NCBI GenBank assembly: GCA_013365325.1
Contig: JABVXV010000074.1
Coordinates: 124,001-188,000 of the forward strand
Direction of reading: 5' to 3'
Source of the DNA: Dipetalonema caudispina
Lineage: Eukaryota; Nematoda; Chromadorea; Rhabditida; Onchocercidae
Length of the DNA: 64,000 nt
Below, piece by piece: positions 12,663-25,197 of this stretch. A model generated the notes under the pieces. It was not told the DNA's origin. It saw only the letters and a program-made list of their open reading frames with translations, and searched no databases. Both the position numbers and the translations under genes were made by a program. Numbering within the stretch: position 1 is the first letter of the stretch; every line of letters begins with the position of its first letter.

Positions 12663-15600
12663 TCAAGTTTCAGCAATGAACAGCTTCCATAAATCTTCCA
12701 CAGGCCTCAAAAAAACACAGATAAGTGTTAAATTGTCTGTTGCTCCTGTTTCTCTGGCTCGATCAACAATGAACTCTGCCAACTTAGCATAATCTGTAAT
12801 AAAAACAATCTGAACTTTAGCAAGTAACACCGTAAATGCCACCGTGAACTATGTCTTTGCCTAATTTCAATATGATTTTATACAGTTAATTTTTTTCCAA
12901 TGGCCTTGGGAAGATCAGTTGCCTGCAAAACTACTCAATTTTTTAATAAAGAGAACACTTCTTACAAATCCTTAGTTAAGTTAGTACGTACGAAAATCTA
13001 CTTGAGAAATCTGTAATATAACGAAAGCCTTCAAGCAGATTGGAGAAGGGATAAACTTTGTTTAATTCACAATACTCTCTTTCCTAACCAGTTATTGCAT
13101 TTCGTATTTTAGGATTTCCGAATATAATATCTTACTTTTCGTTTTTTTTTACTAAATAAAACATAGTTACGATTCAACTTGATCAAATCTAAAGCCGATA
13201 TTAAATTATCGCTGCGGCAAAAAAACAATGGTTAAGTACTTCTACAAAATAACAAGCTGTGGGTTCCTAAAGTTTAAACATAAAAATGTAGTATCATAAT
13301 AGTGTATTGTATTGTTAAAGAAAAAATAACATGCGAGGACACTTTAAAGTTTTTGGGTTAAGGAATAATAATAATATTTATGGGTCTGAAATAACCCACT
13401 TTGGTTCATGGTAATATAGTCATCCGATGAAAACAATAAAAATAAATAATGGAGAAGAGGTAAGCGTATGAAGTAAAACATCTTAAGAGATGAGCAAGCT
13501 GTACGAAAGAGAAAGAACTGGTACTATTAGAACTGAGTAATTAAGCAGATAAAAAGGCTTACTTTCTTGTGAATTCTTACAAACAAACTGTGCAACATGA
13601 GAATACACCGCCTGTTCACTTAATGAATCCCAAACACCATCGCAAGATAACAGTAAAAGGTATTCGGAATCATCAAGTTCAAATGATAAAACATCGGGTT
13701 CAGGTGAAATCATCGGTCTGCCATCAATATCGCCTGTAAATTTTATGAGATGAATCAGTGATTCTGTTAAGACCTATCAATGCAACATCGTTTTGAAATC
13801 AAAAAACTTCTTTGAAAAAAATTGTGAAAACTTTCAGTACAATAAGATCAGGAGTTCTGCGCTAATAAGCTCATTACAAAAAATTTTGAAGTAAAAAGCA
13901 GAGCGCTACTCTCATTCTGATTTATTTTAATCCTGATCCAACAAACTCTTAACGCTTCACTCACAATTCTTGTAGAATTTGGGAGAAAAAGCAGTCTTGA
14001 GTTTCATTAAAATAATACTGCTAATTAAATTGATATTGTACATATCAAGAACCAGATAATGCAAAATGATTCTCCCCACATAATTTTTAAAACCTTGCGA
14101 AGATTTTCGATTTACAACTTCCGCAAACTCAGTAAAACAAACCGAGAGAGCGTGTTAGATTTAAAATTCCGTTCACTCTCAGCTCGCCTTGTATTGGCAC
14201 GACCATTCCACCAGCTTCTTCAACTCGACGTACTTCTTCCTGAACAAAATTACGTTCAATGGAAATTGAAGAATGTAACAATCTTTTCTCAGTTATCTTT
14301 ATTAATCTCTGCCACTTTCACCACAATCACAAACTTATACCTGCCTTAAAAACTGCGATGTTTTTTTTACTCAAGACTGCTCATCTTTTGCTTCTTACCT
14401 TTTTATATTCGCTTCTACAATTCTCATTTCTTTTCCTAATTTATTTTATTCCTTCATCTCGTTACTACTGATAAACTAAGTCTGTATCGGAAACAAAATT
14501 AACAAACAAAGTCCATTCTTATTTGGTTTAAGAAAATTTTTCATCGCTTTGCTCTTTTAATACCACTATTTCATTTGCGAAACAGCAGTTTCTCTGATTA
14601 CTAAGTACTTCAGACGAGAATTTTGGTACATCTATTTAGAATGTCCCTGGTTGAAATCTACCAGTAACTGGAACATTATTACTCATCCAGAATTGAATAA
14701 GCAAGAGACAAAGAGGAGAGAGGAAGAGGAAAATAAAAGATGATAAAAAAGAAAATCTACTGCGAAGACATACCATTTATACAATGTGCAAGATATTTTG
14801 GGCAAAGACTTGGAGTTACGGATAAGTCGAAATCCCACTCAAGGATCGGTAATCTCCCTTATCCACTCATCCACCTTTTTTAATCAAAAATACTATGGTA
14901 AAAGGCATCAGTTGTACAGTATGGTGGATATTCTGCACAAGAGTTTTAGAACTACAGTGTTTGGGTTCTAGTCCAAAGCCGAGACAACAAGGTGTTACTG
15001 TAACATGCAAATGAGGAATAACTGCAAAATATGAAAAGCGAAGACAAAGAAATAAAAAGAAGCGAAGGTCTAATATCACCAATATTACAAAACGACTTTA
15101 GCGTGCCTCTTAGTTTTGTATTCTCAATGCTTTTTAAATCAAAAGTAAGATTTAGCTTTAATGAGAGAATTATCTCTCACTACTCGTCTTATTACCTATT
15201 TGTTGCTATTACCATTTAACCATTTTTCCCTTTTCTTCCCGTCTAATTCTATCTTAACTGCTTTTAACCAGTTTATTTTGAATTGTCTTGTCTTATACTT
15301 TGCGATCCCAATTCATATTTCGTCATTTTCATTTTAAACCAACACTATTAGAGAATGTACATAACATTTGATTTTATGACTTTAAAAAAAAAAGAATATG
15401 CCACTTTTAATGTTCTATTTGGGATTTACGTTGTCACGACCGTCAAACTAATCATGTTCGAAAAGGTTACGTTTCCAGTAATGAATCAATTTGATCAAAG
15501 AATAAGTTTCCAAGCTCAACACAAGAAACTATATATTTACCGGAACATTTGGCGAGTGGGCTGAAGATAATGTCCGTACTGCACCTTTTCGTAAGACAGC

Positions 15601-17723
15601 TACAGCTGAATCACCGCACCAACCAACACATAACTGCCTCCGGGCTCGCAGAAAAGCGCAAACAGCAGTAGTGCCGCCTTTTATATGCTGAAAAATAGTG
15701 AAAACTACATCGACTTTAGATCAGAAGGTATCTAAAAGTCTTGCAGATGAGCGGTAGTAAGTTACTCTTACCCTACCTCCTACTTTAGATCGTATAACGA
15801 CTTCACCCAAATTGTCAACGTAACAATATACCGCCAGCCTTACATAATTTCATGCTTACCAGTGTTTACAGCACAAAAGACACAATTCTATATACCTCAT
15901 TTTTGCATCGTGCAGTGAGTCTTTTATCAAGCTCAGTAAAAGCATTTCTCATTATATTCTCAATTTGACCGACAGCGTATTGAGTATTTTCAATAAGGCA
16001 TCTTGCAAAGTGGGAGCTTGCATAATTGGCGCAGTCGACTCCATTATGTCCATCGAATACGGCGAAAAACGAATCATGATCGCGACAATCACCCTAAAAA
16101 TCATTTTCTTTTTAATGAAGATACAGCCATCGAATTTATTAAGACTCCTATTCTCAGCACCCTTGCTTGAGAATATAATATAATAAGGACTTGTCCAACC
16201 AGAATATTTGGGCTACAGTACTGGGATTTGCAATATGCCTAAAACGATTTATTTTCCCTTAAATGATAGCAGAGTTGTTCTGATATACTATATTTCCTAA
16301 ATATACCTTCATAAAGACGCTAGGAAAACCATGCATAACTGCCTTCTATTGCGCAGATCAAAATATGAATTCTGATTCAATGATTTTTTATTGTTCAGGG
16401 AAATATTTATATTCATGCTATTATTTGCTTCTATCAAATAATCTTGCTCTAAACATAAATATTACCAACTACAATTTCGGAATATTATGACAAAGTTCCA
16501 AATAATTATGCCAATACACAAATAAAAAATGAAAACAATACCCTAGCTGGCTCAATGACGGAAAGTGAAGGCAGAAGAACTGCACGATCTTCCATTTTAG
16601 AACGTCGATTTTTTTGGGCACAATACGAATACAATAGCTGATTAGAAATTGACTTAATCTCTGAAGAAATTCAGAGTGTAAGTAAAAAAGTTGCTTGCAA
16701 GATTAGGTTATATGTTATTTCTTGAACTACGCAAGCAACTGAAATACTTCTTCACCTAAGCAAAAAGATTTTATTCATTTCTGTTTGAATTGAACCAAAA
16801 GTTTGAATAAATTGCGCTATCATTTAATTCACTCCAGCACGAATAATCAAGGGAATTTATTACTCTAAATGCATTCATGTGGTTGAGAGTACAGGAAAGC
16901 GTACTAGGAAAAAAAGTCTTATCTATTTAAATTTACATCGTTACTGAGTATGATATGCAACAAACCTTAATATCTTTTAACTATTCTTAATTACACGCAT
17001 ACTACTAAAGTAAATCAGATAAATGATAATCTTGATAAATGAATTACTTGGTAGTGGGACAGAACTGTTTACCAAATTGTTGAGGTACATATTCAAATAA
17101 TGTATAACTTCACGGCACCAAACCGTGGCATCAATTGCACTATAATCATTCTCATCAAATGGTACTTCTGTTGTGTTTAGTTCAGTCGCGTATAAATCTA
17201 CTAGTGCATATGCTATTGTATAAGCTGCCCAAGGCGGAAATCCTCTGAAAAACAGTTGTGACATCATTGATTAAATGCTTCATTACATAGTTCCTTGGTA
17301 ATATAATTCTCTTCTTGGATTGAGGGGTAATCGACAAATAGACAAAAGCGCTTTTTTTTTTTTTCAAATAAGACTTCAGCATGATAATTCCAGAAAAGTC
17401 GGCATGGGAAACAGAGGTGGTCTAATTGGATAAGAAAAGAGATGCAATTCGGTCAAGAACCAAATAACGTTACCATAAAAAAAAAAGTATGAAATGATAA
17501 ATTGAAAAAATATGGACCTTTGATGCAAATGTTCAACAATCAGTGCCACCGCATCTCCACGTGCATCATGTTTTGTTGTTTGCAGGTAAGGTGAACGAAA
17601 CCTAATGGTGGCTTCGCTACCAGTACCAGACGAAAATTCCAAATAATTTTTCACTAATGATATCAGTATTTCATTCCCACTTTGCTGCAGTTCTTTCGAT
17701 CCTACTTCGCATTTACCAGCCAT
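12663..17723 (-). CDS. fem-2: FEM-2-type PP2C protein phosphatase
   Basis: Eight exons, read 17723-17518, 17244-17048, 16660-16542, 16093-15896, 15687-15541, 14239-14143, 13733-13563, 12793-12663, giving 421 aa (C. elegans FEM-2 has 449). PP2C catalytic motifs are all present: KMEDR (about 156-160), VFDGHNG (186-192), KGGTTAV (243-249), GWCGDS, AHSP, VNGILNLTRSLGD, CDGVWD (352-357) and the late DN (398-399). These supply the aspartates that bind the two metal ions of a Ser/Thr phosphatase. The N-terminal 130 residues are what point to FEM-2 rather than another PP2C: IRFRSP, a helical stretch and LYATELNTTEVPF. In C. elegans FEM-2 works with FEM-1, FEM-3 and CUL-2 to remove TRA-1 and promote male fate. 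The start at 17723 is not firm. An upstream ATG frame at 17889 (MRLTDFDLRAAELDN) with a GTAAGC donor could be an extra first exon, but its phase does not join cleanly. The acceptor before 17723 is also poor. Confidence 0.88.
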
Positions 17724-18422
17724 TCTCAAAAATTTTTTAAATAAACGACAAACGTGTAACGCCTTCCAATTACAACATTATTATATGCATGACATTCACA
17801 CGCTTACATCTACCCAATAGGTTCAGTTCAAAACTCAGCATCAAATTGTCCAACTCGGCCGCTCTCAGGTCAAAATCAGTTAGTCTCATCTATATTTAAC
17901 AATTAAAACAAACAAACGAGTAATAAGGGTACCCCTAACTCCTTGAACTATCCTTTTTCTTATATTACTTGATACATTAAATACTCTAAACTAAATTCAA
18001 TGAAACTATATCATGCCATACAGCGCAAGACAAGCCCCTTCCAACTTCTAAGTATTAACACTTCTTGAAAATCATCAGTTCTTCCCTTTCTCTTATCCTT
18101 AAACTGACTAAATGCTAACTCGAGACAACTTATTCAATTCAACCAAACTTTTGACAATAAAAAGATAGCAGTACTTTGAGCCTCTGAATAGACTTCAAAA
18201 TGCAAAAAATAAGTGGAATACTTAACAAATTTATTGAGTAAAATAAAAAATAATGCATTAGGACGAACGACTAATAGCACTAGACTGCACGGATTTCAAC
18301 AACATAGGAATTAGTTAATGATAACCAAACACACGAAGAAAAACAGTATTTTATGAAGTTTCAGTTTAGAAACTAGTTTGGAAATTTCCATAAGCAACAG
18401 CCATTTACTGATGATTTTTTCT
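17724..18422. other. Spacer between p32 and fem-2
   Basis: About 700 bases separating two minus-strand genes. On the minus strand, an ATG at 17889 opens 27 codons that end at a good GTAAGC donor; it may be an alternative first exon of fem-2. Otherwise nothing recognised. The spacing is longer than usual within nematode operons, but co-transcription cannot be excluded. Confidence 0.4.
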
Positions 18423-20378
18423 TCATTTTGAAACAAATGATTGGATATCCGTTAATAGTTTAACATATTGCGAGTGCTCATAGTGTGTAGCGAAATCCAC
18501 CACTTCACGGCAAAATTTCTGATCGAAGCCACGTTCCGCCAAATAATGATTGAACAAAAGATCATGCAAAGTCTAAAATTTCGATTACAATTAATTAACT
18601 AGCCAGTTCTCTCACTTGAAGTCAGAGCTTCTATACAACTTCATTCCTTATTTCAAGAGTGGGACTGTGTAGTCCCACTCACGAATCACTTCTTTCACTA
18701 ATAAGCAATGTAGCGATATCACTAAAATTAATCAATATTAGTAAACCAAACAAAATCTTTTACCCACCACTTGAATAAAACTAAGTAACAATATTGAGAT
18801 GCGTACCGGGTCAATATATTTGCCGGATGATGAGTACACTGATTCAGGTACATCTTCATCTTCTGTTCCTTTGGGTGCTGGGGCAATGTAAAATTCTGCC
18901 ACACGGAAATCAACTGCAAGTAAAACAAATAAAACTGAATTCATCAAGAAGAAAACTTTCATTTTTTAGTAAATTTCGATAAATATTTAATAAATTTAAT
19001 GCGAATTGCTCGAGCCGGCAAACAGTAAATGCTACTTACATCGCTCGTTTGCTTCCGTCGCATCTTCGTTCTCACACAAGTCAAGATAAAAGCATAATCG
19101 TTGCTGTGCTTTGATGATTTCTATCGTAAGTGAAGGCAAGGCAAGTGGAACTCCGTCATCCTACAAAAAATGACAAGTAAGAGGAACTGATCAATAAAGT
19201 GAAAGAATAAAATTTATTGTGCGATATATCAGCTTAACTACTTACAAAAGAAAATAAACAACTGGAATGAAAAGAAACAGAAAAGAGACCTCATCTTCTT
19301 CGCCTTCCATATCCACTGAATGATTGACATTGAAGTAAACGTTAATTCTGAAAACTGACGCCAGTAATTAAATATAAAGCACATCTTACGACAACTTCAG
19401 CGACTGAGTTCTGGGGCAAGAATCACTAAACCTGATATTGGATTTTCGTATGACGACTTTCGTCAGAGCGTTTTTTATATTTACTTACTGGGCTGAATAA
19501 TCTAAATCTAGCTGGTTAATATAAAGTATAACTAACTACACTTGAACATTCTGAAATGTATGTCTCGTGTTAGCTCTTACATGCTTTAACGCTAATCATA
19601 TATTACTATTGCTACATCAAAAAGAATTGTCTCAATCGAAGGTAGTATCGAATTGTACATAAATTTTGGAAACTACTTTTCTTTGCCATAGAGCTTTGCC
19701 AATTGTACGTTAGCACCATCAGTTGTAATTTCGAAACCCGAGATTCTTGGAGCTTGGTCACCGCGAAGATTTTCCTTCTCCAGTTGTTTCTCAGCCGTGA
19801 TTTCATTTTTTAAAGCATCAATTAATTCATTATTCAGTGCTGGAACGAAAGAATAACTAACATTGCAATATCACTTTCTTTAACAATCAGAAAACTACAG
19901 ATTATCTTCGTAGGATTCCACACTCGAAAAAACGAACATAACTGTTTCGTGGGTTCCTAAGACACTGGGTATGTGAAAATAGCAATTCTTTATGAAGAGT
20001 TTGCATAAGTCAAATAAAGACAATACTGCCCATTCTCTATTCCAAAATAATAAACTCAAATAGCAGTTTTCCGAGAATCTACGCTAGCTTTCTGTCGGAG
20101 ATGAAGCAGAAGGGTGTCAGGTTCAAACAGCTGTCCTCAAGAACAATCTATTGCTACAGCTGACTAGAAAATCCGAAACATTTTGAAACAGCTTTATGCT
20201 TTCAAATGTTGCATCGCTTTTTTTTTTTGGTAATTTCTGTAATCATACGTCGAGTTGATGACATCTGTCGAGTTATTAAAACTGAATGTGGCATCCTGAT
20301 TCCAGAACAAACAGCTGCTGCCGAAATATGCCTTTGCAAAGCCTTTGATAGTGTACGACATATCGTAGCTGAACGCAT
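18423..20378 (-). CDS. Mitochondrial matrix p32 / C1QBP (MAM33 family)
   Basis: Six exons, read 20378-20249, 19839-19677, 19347-19290, 19160-19040, 18913-18807, 18572-18423, giving 242 aa. Residues 1-43 are an Arg/Ser/Ala-rich, acid-free mitochondrial targeting peptide (MRSATICRTLSKALQRHISA...). The mature part starts with the family helix (LKNEITAEKQLEKEN), then the beta-sheet region (ISGFEITTDGANVQLAKLYG) and an acidic loop (DMEGEEDEDDG). It ends with the paired C-terminal helices (LHDLLFNHYLAERGFDQKF and HYEHSQYVKLLTDIQSFVS). p32 forms a doughnut-shaped, highly acidic trimer in the matrix and supports mitochondrial ribosomes and translation. I recall the C. elegans homologue as F59A2.3 (cri-3), which should be checked. 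It lies upstream of fem-2 on the same strand and diverges from the MSP-domain gene across about 1 kb. Confidence 0.92.
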
Positions 20379-21385
20379 TTTTACTACTCTTAATCTAAAA
20401 ACTAAAGAAAATTCAATAAGATTTCACATTAAACAGCAGCAGCAGAGAAAAAAAACCCATGTAAAGAAAAAAAAAACAAATCCAAAAGGAACACATAAAC
20501 TGAGCAACAAACTTCAAATTCCACATTATCATCATCTCTACAATTATCATCTTAAAGTAAGGAGAGAATTTTATAGATCTCTAATTTGTTAATTAAATTT
20601 ATCTAATCTTCTTGAAATAAGCCAAATTTCATTAGGAATACAATAAATAGCAACTATTGATGCTTTAATTTATTATATTAAAGAATTATAAAATACAAAT
20701 AACCTATCAAATAATACCTCATCATCTAACCCAACCCTTCAAACCAACTAGTCAGCCTTTAATACTCAACAGAAATGAACGTTGCACAAAGATACCTAAT
20801 AGCTGCACAGCATATCTCACAAGCTAATAATATACCGCTATGCAATATTGTATCTCGCAGAATTATTGATGAAATGAATCAATCAAAAATTATTGGGGAT
20901 TTGTTAATTTAAATCCTTTAAAATAATGACTAAAACAAAATTACCTGACTGGCCAAATTTCCTCTCCTAATCTGATGTGAAGTACTCATACAAACTGAAC
21001 CATCTTAAATCTTTGACAATGTCTCGATATGTAATTAATAAGCGGAAGCAATTAACTGTGCTACTATAGTTAAAGTATTAGTTATTGATAATGTATAAAA
21101 GTGATATTATTAAATTATTCCTTCATTGTATATTTTGGAATTGTTCTGATTGGTTACTCATTTCTACTCCGAACTACATTCCACTATATTTTCCGGTATA
21201 CTATTGAGGTAACTTTAATAATTCTGGAATTTGTTGTATTCAAATTGTGTAATTTTTACTGATAACTCGATAGTTGAATACGGTACAACAATATATATTC
21301 TCAGGAATACAAAGTAAGCCAAAAAGATCGTTACAAATTGATTTGAAATAAAAAAAGGGAATCGAAAATTTGAAATAAAAAAATT
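20379..21385. other. Divergent promoter region p32 / MSP-domain gene
   Basis: About 1 kb between two divergently transcribed genes, so it should hold both promoters. It is AT-rich with no open frame of note. I see no clear TATA box or conserved motif. The first part of the p32 5' region (20440-20500) is very A-rich. Confidence 0.45.
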
Positions 21386-24110
21386 ATGAGAATATCTAAA
21401 ATCAGCAACAAATTTACAGCTAGAAATTTTGCTGATAAATTACAAATGTGGATTTTCATAACTATTGTTGGTTTATTCAAAACACTGATTATCTTCACCT
21501 ACTTGATTATATTATGCAAAGGGAAAAAATTGGTAAATTTCCCTTCTTTGTTCAAAATTTTCGAAAATTCTTCCATCTTTTTTGATGGAGAAATTTCAAA
21601 AATTGAAAAATTTATTCAAGGAAAGAAAAAAAAAAAAGGATGAAATTTACACTTAAATCGCTATAGGTATTCATCATTTGCTAAACCGAAGAAATCAATT
21701 TGAAACTTAAATTTTACCTTTTTTTTTTTTTTGTTTTTTATTTTAGAAAGATGAAACGAAAGTGATAAATCCTGAAGTAAAAGGAGAAGATGAATCCAAA
21801 AAGGTTATTTTTTTTTTTTGCGACATAATGTTAAATGATTACATTGATCATTAATAAGAAATTGTTAAAAGGTTGCAGCATGCTTAATTAATATTTCAAA
21901 ACACAGATTGATATTTAAAATGAATGGAAATTTATTAATGTATAGGATATTTTAACTATGCTAATGTTTTCTTACTAACAGTTTAAGTTCCATTTTAGTA
22001 AAATGATTTCCAACTTAATGAAATTAATTGTCATATCGATGAATATTAGCTTATATCAATCAATAAATTTAGGCTGAAAAAGACGAGGAAAAAGGTTGTT
22101 CAAAGAAATCAAAGAAATCAGAAAGTAATAAAGAACATGAAAGTGGTAGAAAAATTACTCCTGCTATTGAAGGTGAAAAAAATGAGCAACATTTGAATGG
22201 TAAATTTAAGGAGGAGAAAAAAGATAAGTTAGGAAAAGAAGGTGAGAAAAAAGAAAAAAGCGGGAAAAAAGATGAAAAAGGCGGTAAAAAGGATGTAAAG
22301 AGTGGAAAGAAGGATGAAAAGATTGAGAAGAAAGATGAAGAAAACGCGAAGAAGGATGAAGGAGGTGAAAAGAAGGATGAAAAAAGTGGAAAAGATGAAG
22401 AAAAAGAGATAAAGGAAGCTATAGAGGTAATCATATTTCTCATTTCATATCATATCATATAATGATGATATTAAAAATAGGTAGGTATTTTAGGTAAATA
22501 TATTCAAGAAATACCTAAAAAAAAAAATGAAATATTTTTTAGAAAGAAGGAGAAGGTGATAAGAAGGCAGAAAAGGATGAGATGAAAGATAAGTCAGAAG
22601 AAAGCACGAAAAAAGTTTGCCTTCTCTTTTCTTTATTTCTTCATCTTTTCATTTATTTCATATATTATTGAAATTTTGACAGTACAAATTGAAATTTATT
22701 TTGAACTTAATTGAAAATAACATTTACACTTTCAACCTGTCATAATTTATGCAAAAATTTTTTTGTAAAACAGTTTTTAGAAGAAAGAACAAAAAGAGAG
22801 CGACAAGAAGTCTGACGAAAAGGAGGGTAAGGAGGATGAAGTCGGTAAAGAAGGTAAAGATAGTGCTGTTGGTAAAGAAAGTGAAAAAAAGGAAAGTTCA
22901 AAGAAGGAAGAAGAGGAAAAAGAATCGGGACAAAAGAAAGAGGAAGAGGAGAAGGAGGATGAAACTAAGAAAGATAAGGAGGGAGAAGAGAAAAAGGAGA
23001 GTGAGAAAGGTGGAGAAGAAAAAGAAGGAAAAGATGATATGAAGAAGGAGGATGAGAAGGAAGAGAGTGAGAAGAAGAAGGAAGAAGATGAAAAGAAGGA
23101 GGAGCAGAAAAAAGAGGAGGAAGAGAAGAAGGAAGAAGTAACCTTTGACCCGAAGGAACTTAGATTTACATCAGCTGGTGGTTCAGTAAAGTTTACCACC
23201 AAGAATAGTACTGCCAAACGACAAGCCCTTAAGGTTTCTTTTGTATATCCATCTTCCAATAATCTATCTACCATTCGTATCCAGTGAATAAGTTGATCAG
23301 TTGAGTGATCGGATCATTACGAGGAAGATTCTGTAGTGAATATGCAGAGATAGATAAGTAATAGGATGGATTTATTCGATCAAAATTTTCATTCATGCTT
23401 TTTTAAAAAAGTTAAAATTTGATACAGATAAAATGTTCGGATAACCTGCTATATCGAGTGAATCCAGTGTTTTCGTTCGTGGAACCAGGCGCAGAACAAA
23501 CAATTGAAGTGATCAGGCAACCAGGAAATCCAAAAATTGATAGAATTGTACTCGTACATACGCCGGTATGTTGAATACTAAATGAAACATATTTTCGGTA
23601 TGTTAAGTATTCGAAACAAGTAATGAATACAAAATTCGAAGTGAAATTTTCAAAAATTTTAAATTGAAATGATGATTCTTTACATATCGGGATTGTATTT
23701 TAATTTCATACAAAAATCCCCTTTTTCATTTCGCATTCTAATTTATTCCACTAAATTAAATTGAATTAAAAAGTTAAATTTAAAATGAGTTAAATTCAAA
23801 GATTCATAGTGAAATTTGTTAGGATAAAAATGTTTTCATTTCGAATGCTTTAAACAGGCAAGATAAAATAAGAAATGCTTACGAATTTTTAATAGGAAAC
23901 ATTTCGCAAACTTTCATTTAATCAATGCTGTTGTATAGCACAATTTTTAAACAATAATAGTGTTTACTTCCATTTATTGCTACTAAATTTAACTATAATA
24001 TTTAAAATTGAAATAAATTTTAGGCAGAAGAAGGTGAAATGGATGCACCACCTCTATTCAAGAAACCAATTATCTATGAAAGTTTTACAATTCCATTACT
24101 AGTAGCATGA
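21386..24110 (+). CDS. Membrane-anchored Lys/Glu-rich protein with C-terminal MSP domain
   Basis: Seven exons: 21386-21532, 21747-21803, 22073-22426, 22543-22614, 22781-23233, 23428-23565, 24024-24110, giving 435 aa. Residues 21-45 form one transmembrane helix (WIFITIVGLFKTLIIFTYLI). Residues about 50-328 are an extreme low-complexity linker dominated by K, E, D, G and S, built from imperfect units such as GKKDEK and KKEEE. Residues about 330-435 are a major-sperm-protein domain: VTFDPKELRFTSAGGSVKF, then ALKIKCSDN, LYRVNPVFSFVEPG and RIVLVHTPA. MSP domains fold as immunoglobulin-like sandwiches; nematode MSPs polymerise in sperm, and VAP-type MSP domains bind FFAT peptides. Here the anchor is N-terminal and the MSP domain C-terminal, the reverse of VAP. 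Function is unknown; a sperm or ER role is inference. The linker exons are themselves separated by phase-0 introns. Confidence 0.85.
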
Positions 24111-24198
24111 AGAGAGAATTATTGCAAAATTTTGAATCTAAAAATATTTCATACTGTTCAATTGGATGCATTTCTCTCAAGATTGGCACTATAATTTC

Positions 24199-24204
24199 AA
24201 TAAA
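24199..24204 (+). terminator. Poly(A) signal of MSP-domain gene
   Basis: AATAAA 89 bases after the stop codon of the MSP-domain gene; a good fit for its cleavage signal. Confidence 0.55.
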
Positions 24205-24647
24205 AATTAATAATGGCAATTTAACATAACTTCGTATCTTCAATAATTTCCAGTGCTTTTCATTCCTTCCCTCATCAATATTTCAATTCTCATTTAAAAA
24301 TACTATTAACATGTTAAATTTTTAATTCCCATCTATTGTTAGACAAAATTATCCAAACCTTTTTTTTTTTATCATTCTCTGTAATTTTGGACAAATGAAA
24401 GGAGCGAAGCGATCATGATTGGAATAATTCTCAAATATTACCCATTAAAAGTACGAAAGTATTTGGAATGAATTTTTTAATTTTTGAAATTTCAGAAAAA
24501 AAGAAAGGAAGGAAGTACTCTGTTTTCCTTGTTTATATTAACTTTCCATACTGTTGCATAATCTCGCATAGTGTACATCTAAATTAGGAAAGACAAATAA
24601 AATTCGTGAAATTTTTTGAAATTTTAAGATTTTAAAAGATCGCAATG

Positions 24648-25197
24648 ACGTGATCTCTACGTGTGTACTTATTGACATTACTTTGAATACGCTTACATTT
24701 TTTGTAATAACTACTTACGTGAAGGACAATGATTTGATGATGACGAAGAAATAACACTGGACAGACATACATACAGTGAAGGGTGACAATATGTAAGTTA
24801 GAGGGGAGAGATATCTATAGTAAGAGAGAAAGAGGACACGTGATATGGTTAATAAATTGCGTGATTGTCAACAATACTTTCTCTTTCTTTATATTTAAAA
24901 TTTAAAAGAAGAAGATAACAACTATTCTGCTTTACACGTTATCTCTTCTTACGTGCCTTATGTATTTTACGTGTTCACGTGACCCCTCGTTAATATGTTA
25001 TTGTTTGTGATGATGTCATTTTGTCGTACATCTGTTGCAAAATTATTCCAATCTTACGTAAGGCAAGTATAACTAAAAAGTTTTTTGGCTTAGCAAGATT
25101 ATACAAAAAATACTTGGCATAACATTTATTGAGGAGAAATTCCATTTACACGTTTGATATTGTTGTCCACATGATGTTGCATTTAAAATTTTACGTG
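24648..25197. promoter_or_regulatory. Cluster of ACGTG / E-box-like motifs
   Basis: ACGTG or its complement CACGT occurs at 24648, 24659, 24717, 24837 (CACGTG), 24935, 24951, 24969, 24976 (CACGTG), 25149 and 25193; a TTACGTAA palindrome lies at 25054. In sequence this AT-rich, about 0.5 chance occurrences would be expected in 550 bases (rough hand estimate). ACGTG is the core of bHLH E-boxes (CACGTG) and of HIF response elements (RCGTG). It could regulate the methyltransferase gene at 25300 or the MSP gene upstream, or be the remnant of a repeat. Confidence 0.4.

Noticed and set aside
14059..14349. 96-codon plus-strand frame and the overlapping 14259-14471 frame
   Set aside because: They overlap the fem-2 exon 14239-14143 in antisense; no domain or splice context.
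20206..20592. 128-codon plus-strand open frame
   Set aside because: It is antisense to the p32 first exon, whose minus-strand reading gives a mitochondrial targeting peptide that joins in phase to the rest of p32.
22777..23274. 165-codon minus-strand Ser/Phe-rich open frame
   Set aside because: Mirror image of the purine-rich Lys/Glu coding repeats of the MSP-domain gene; pure antisense composition effect. The 22069-22443 minus frame is rejected for the same reason.
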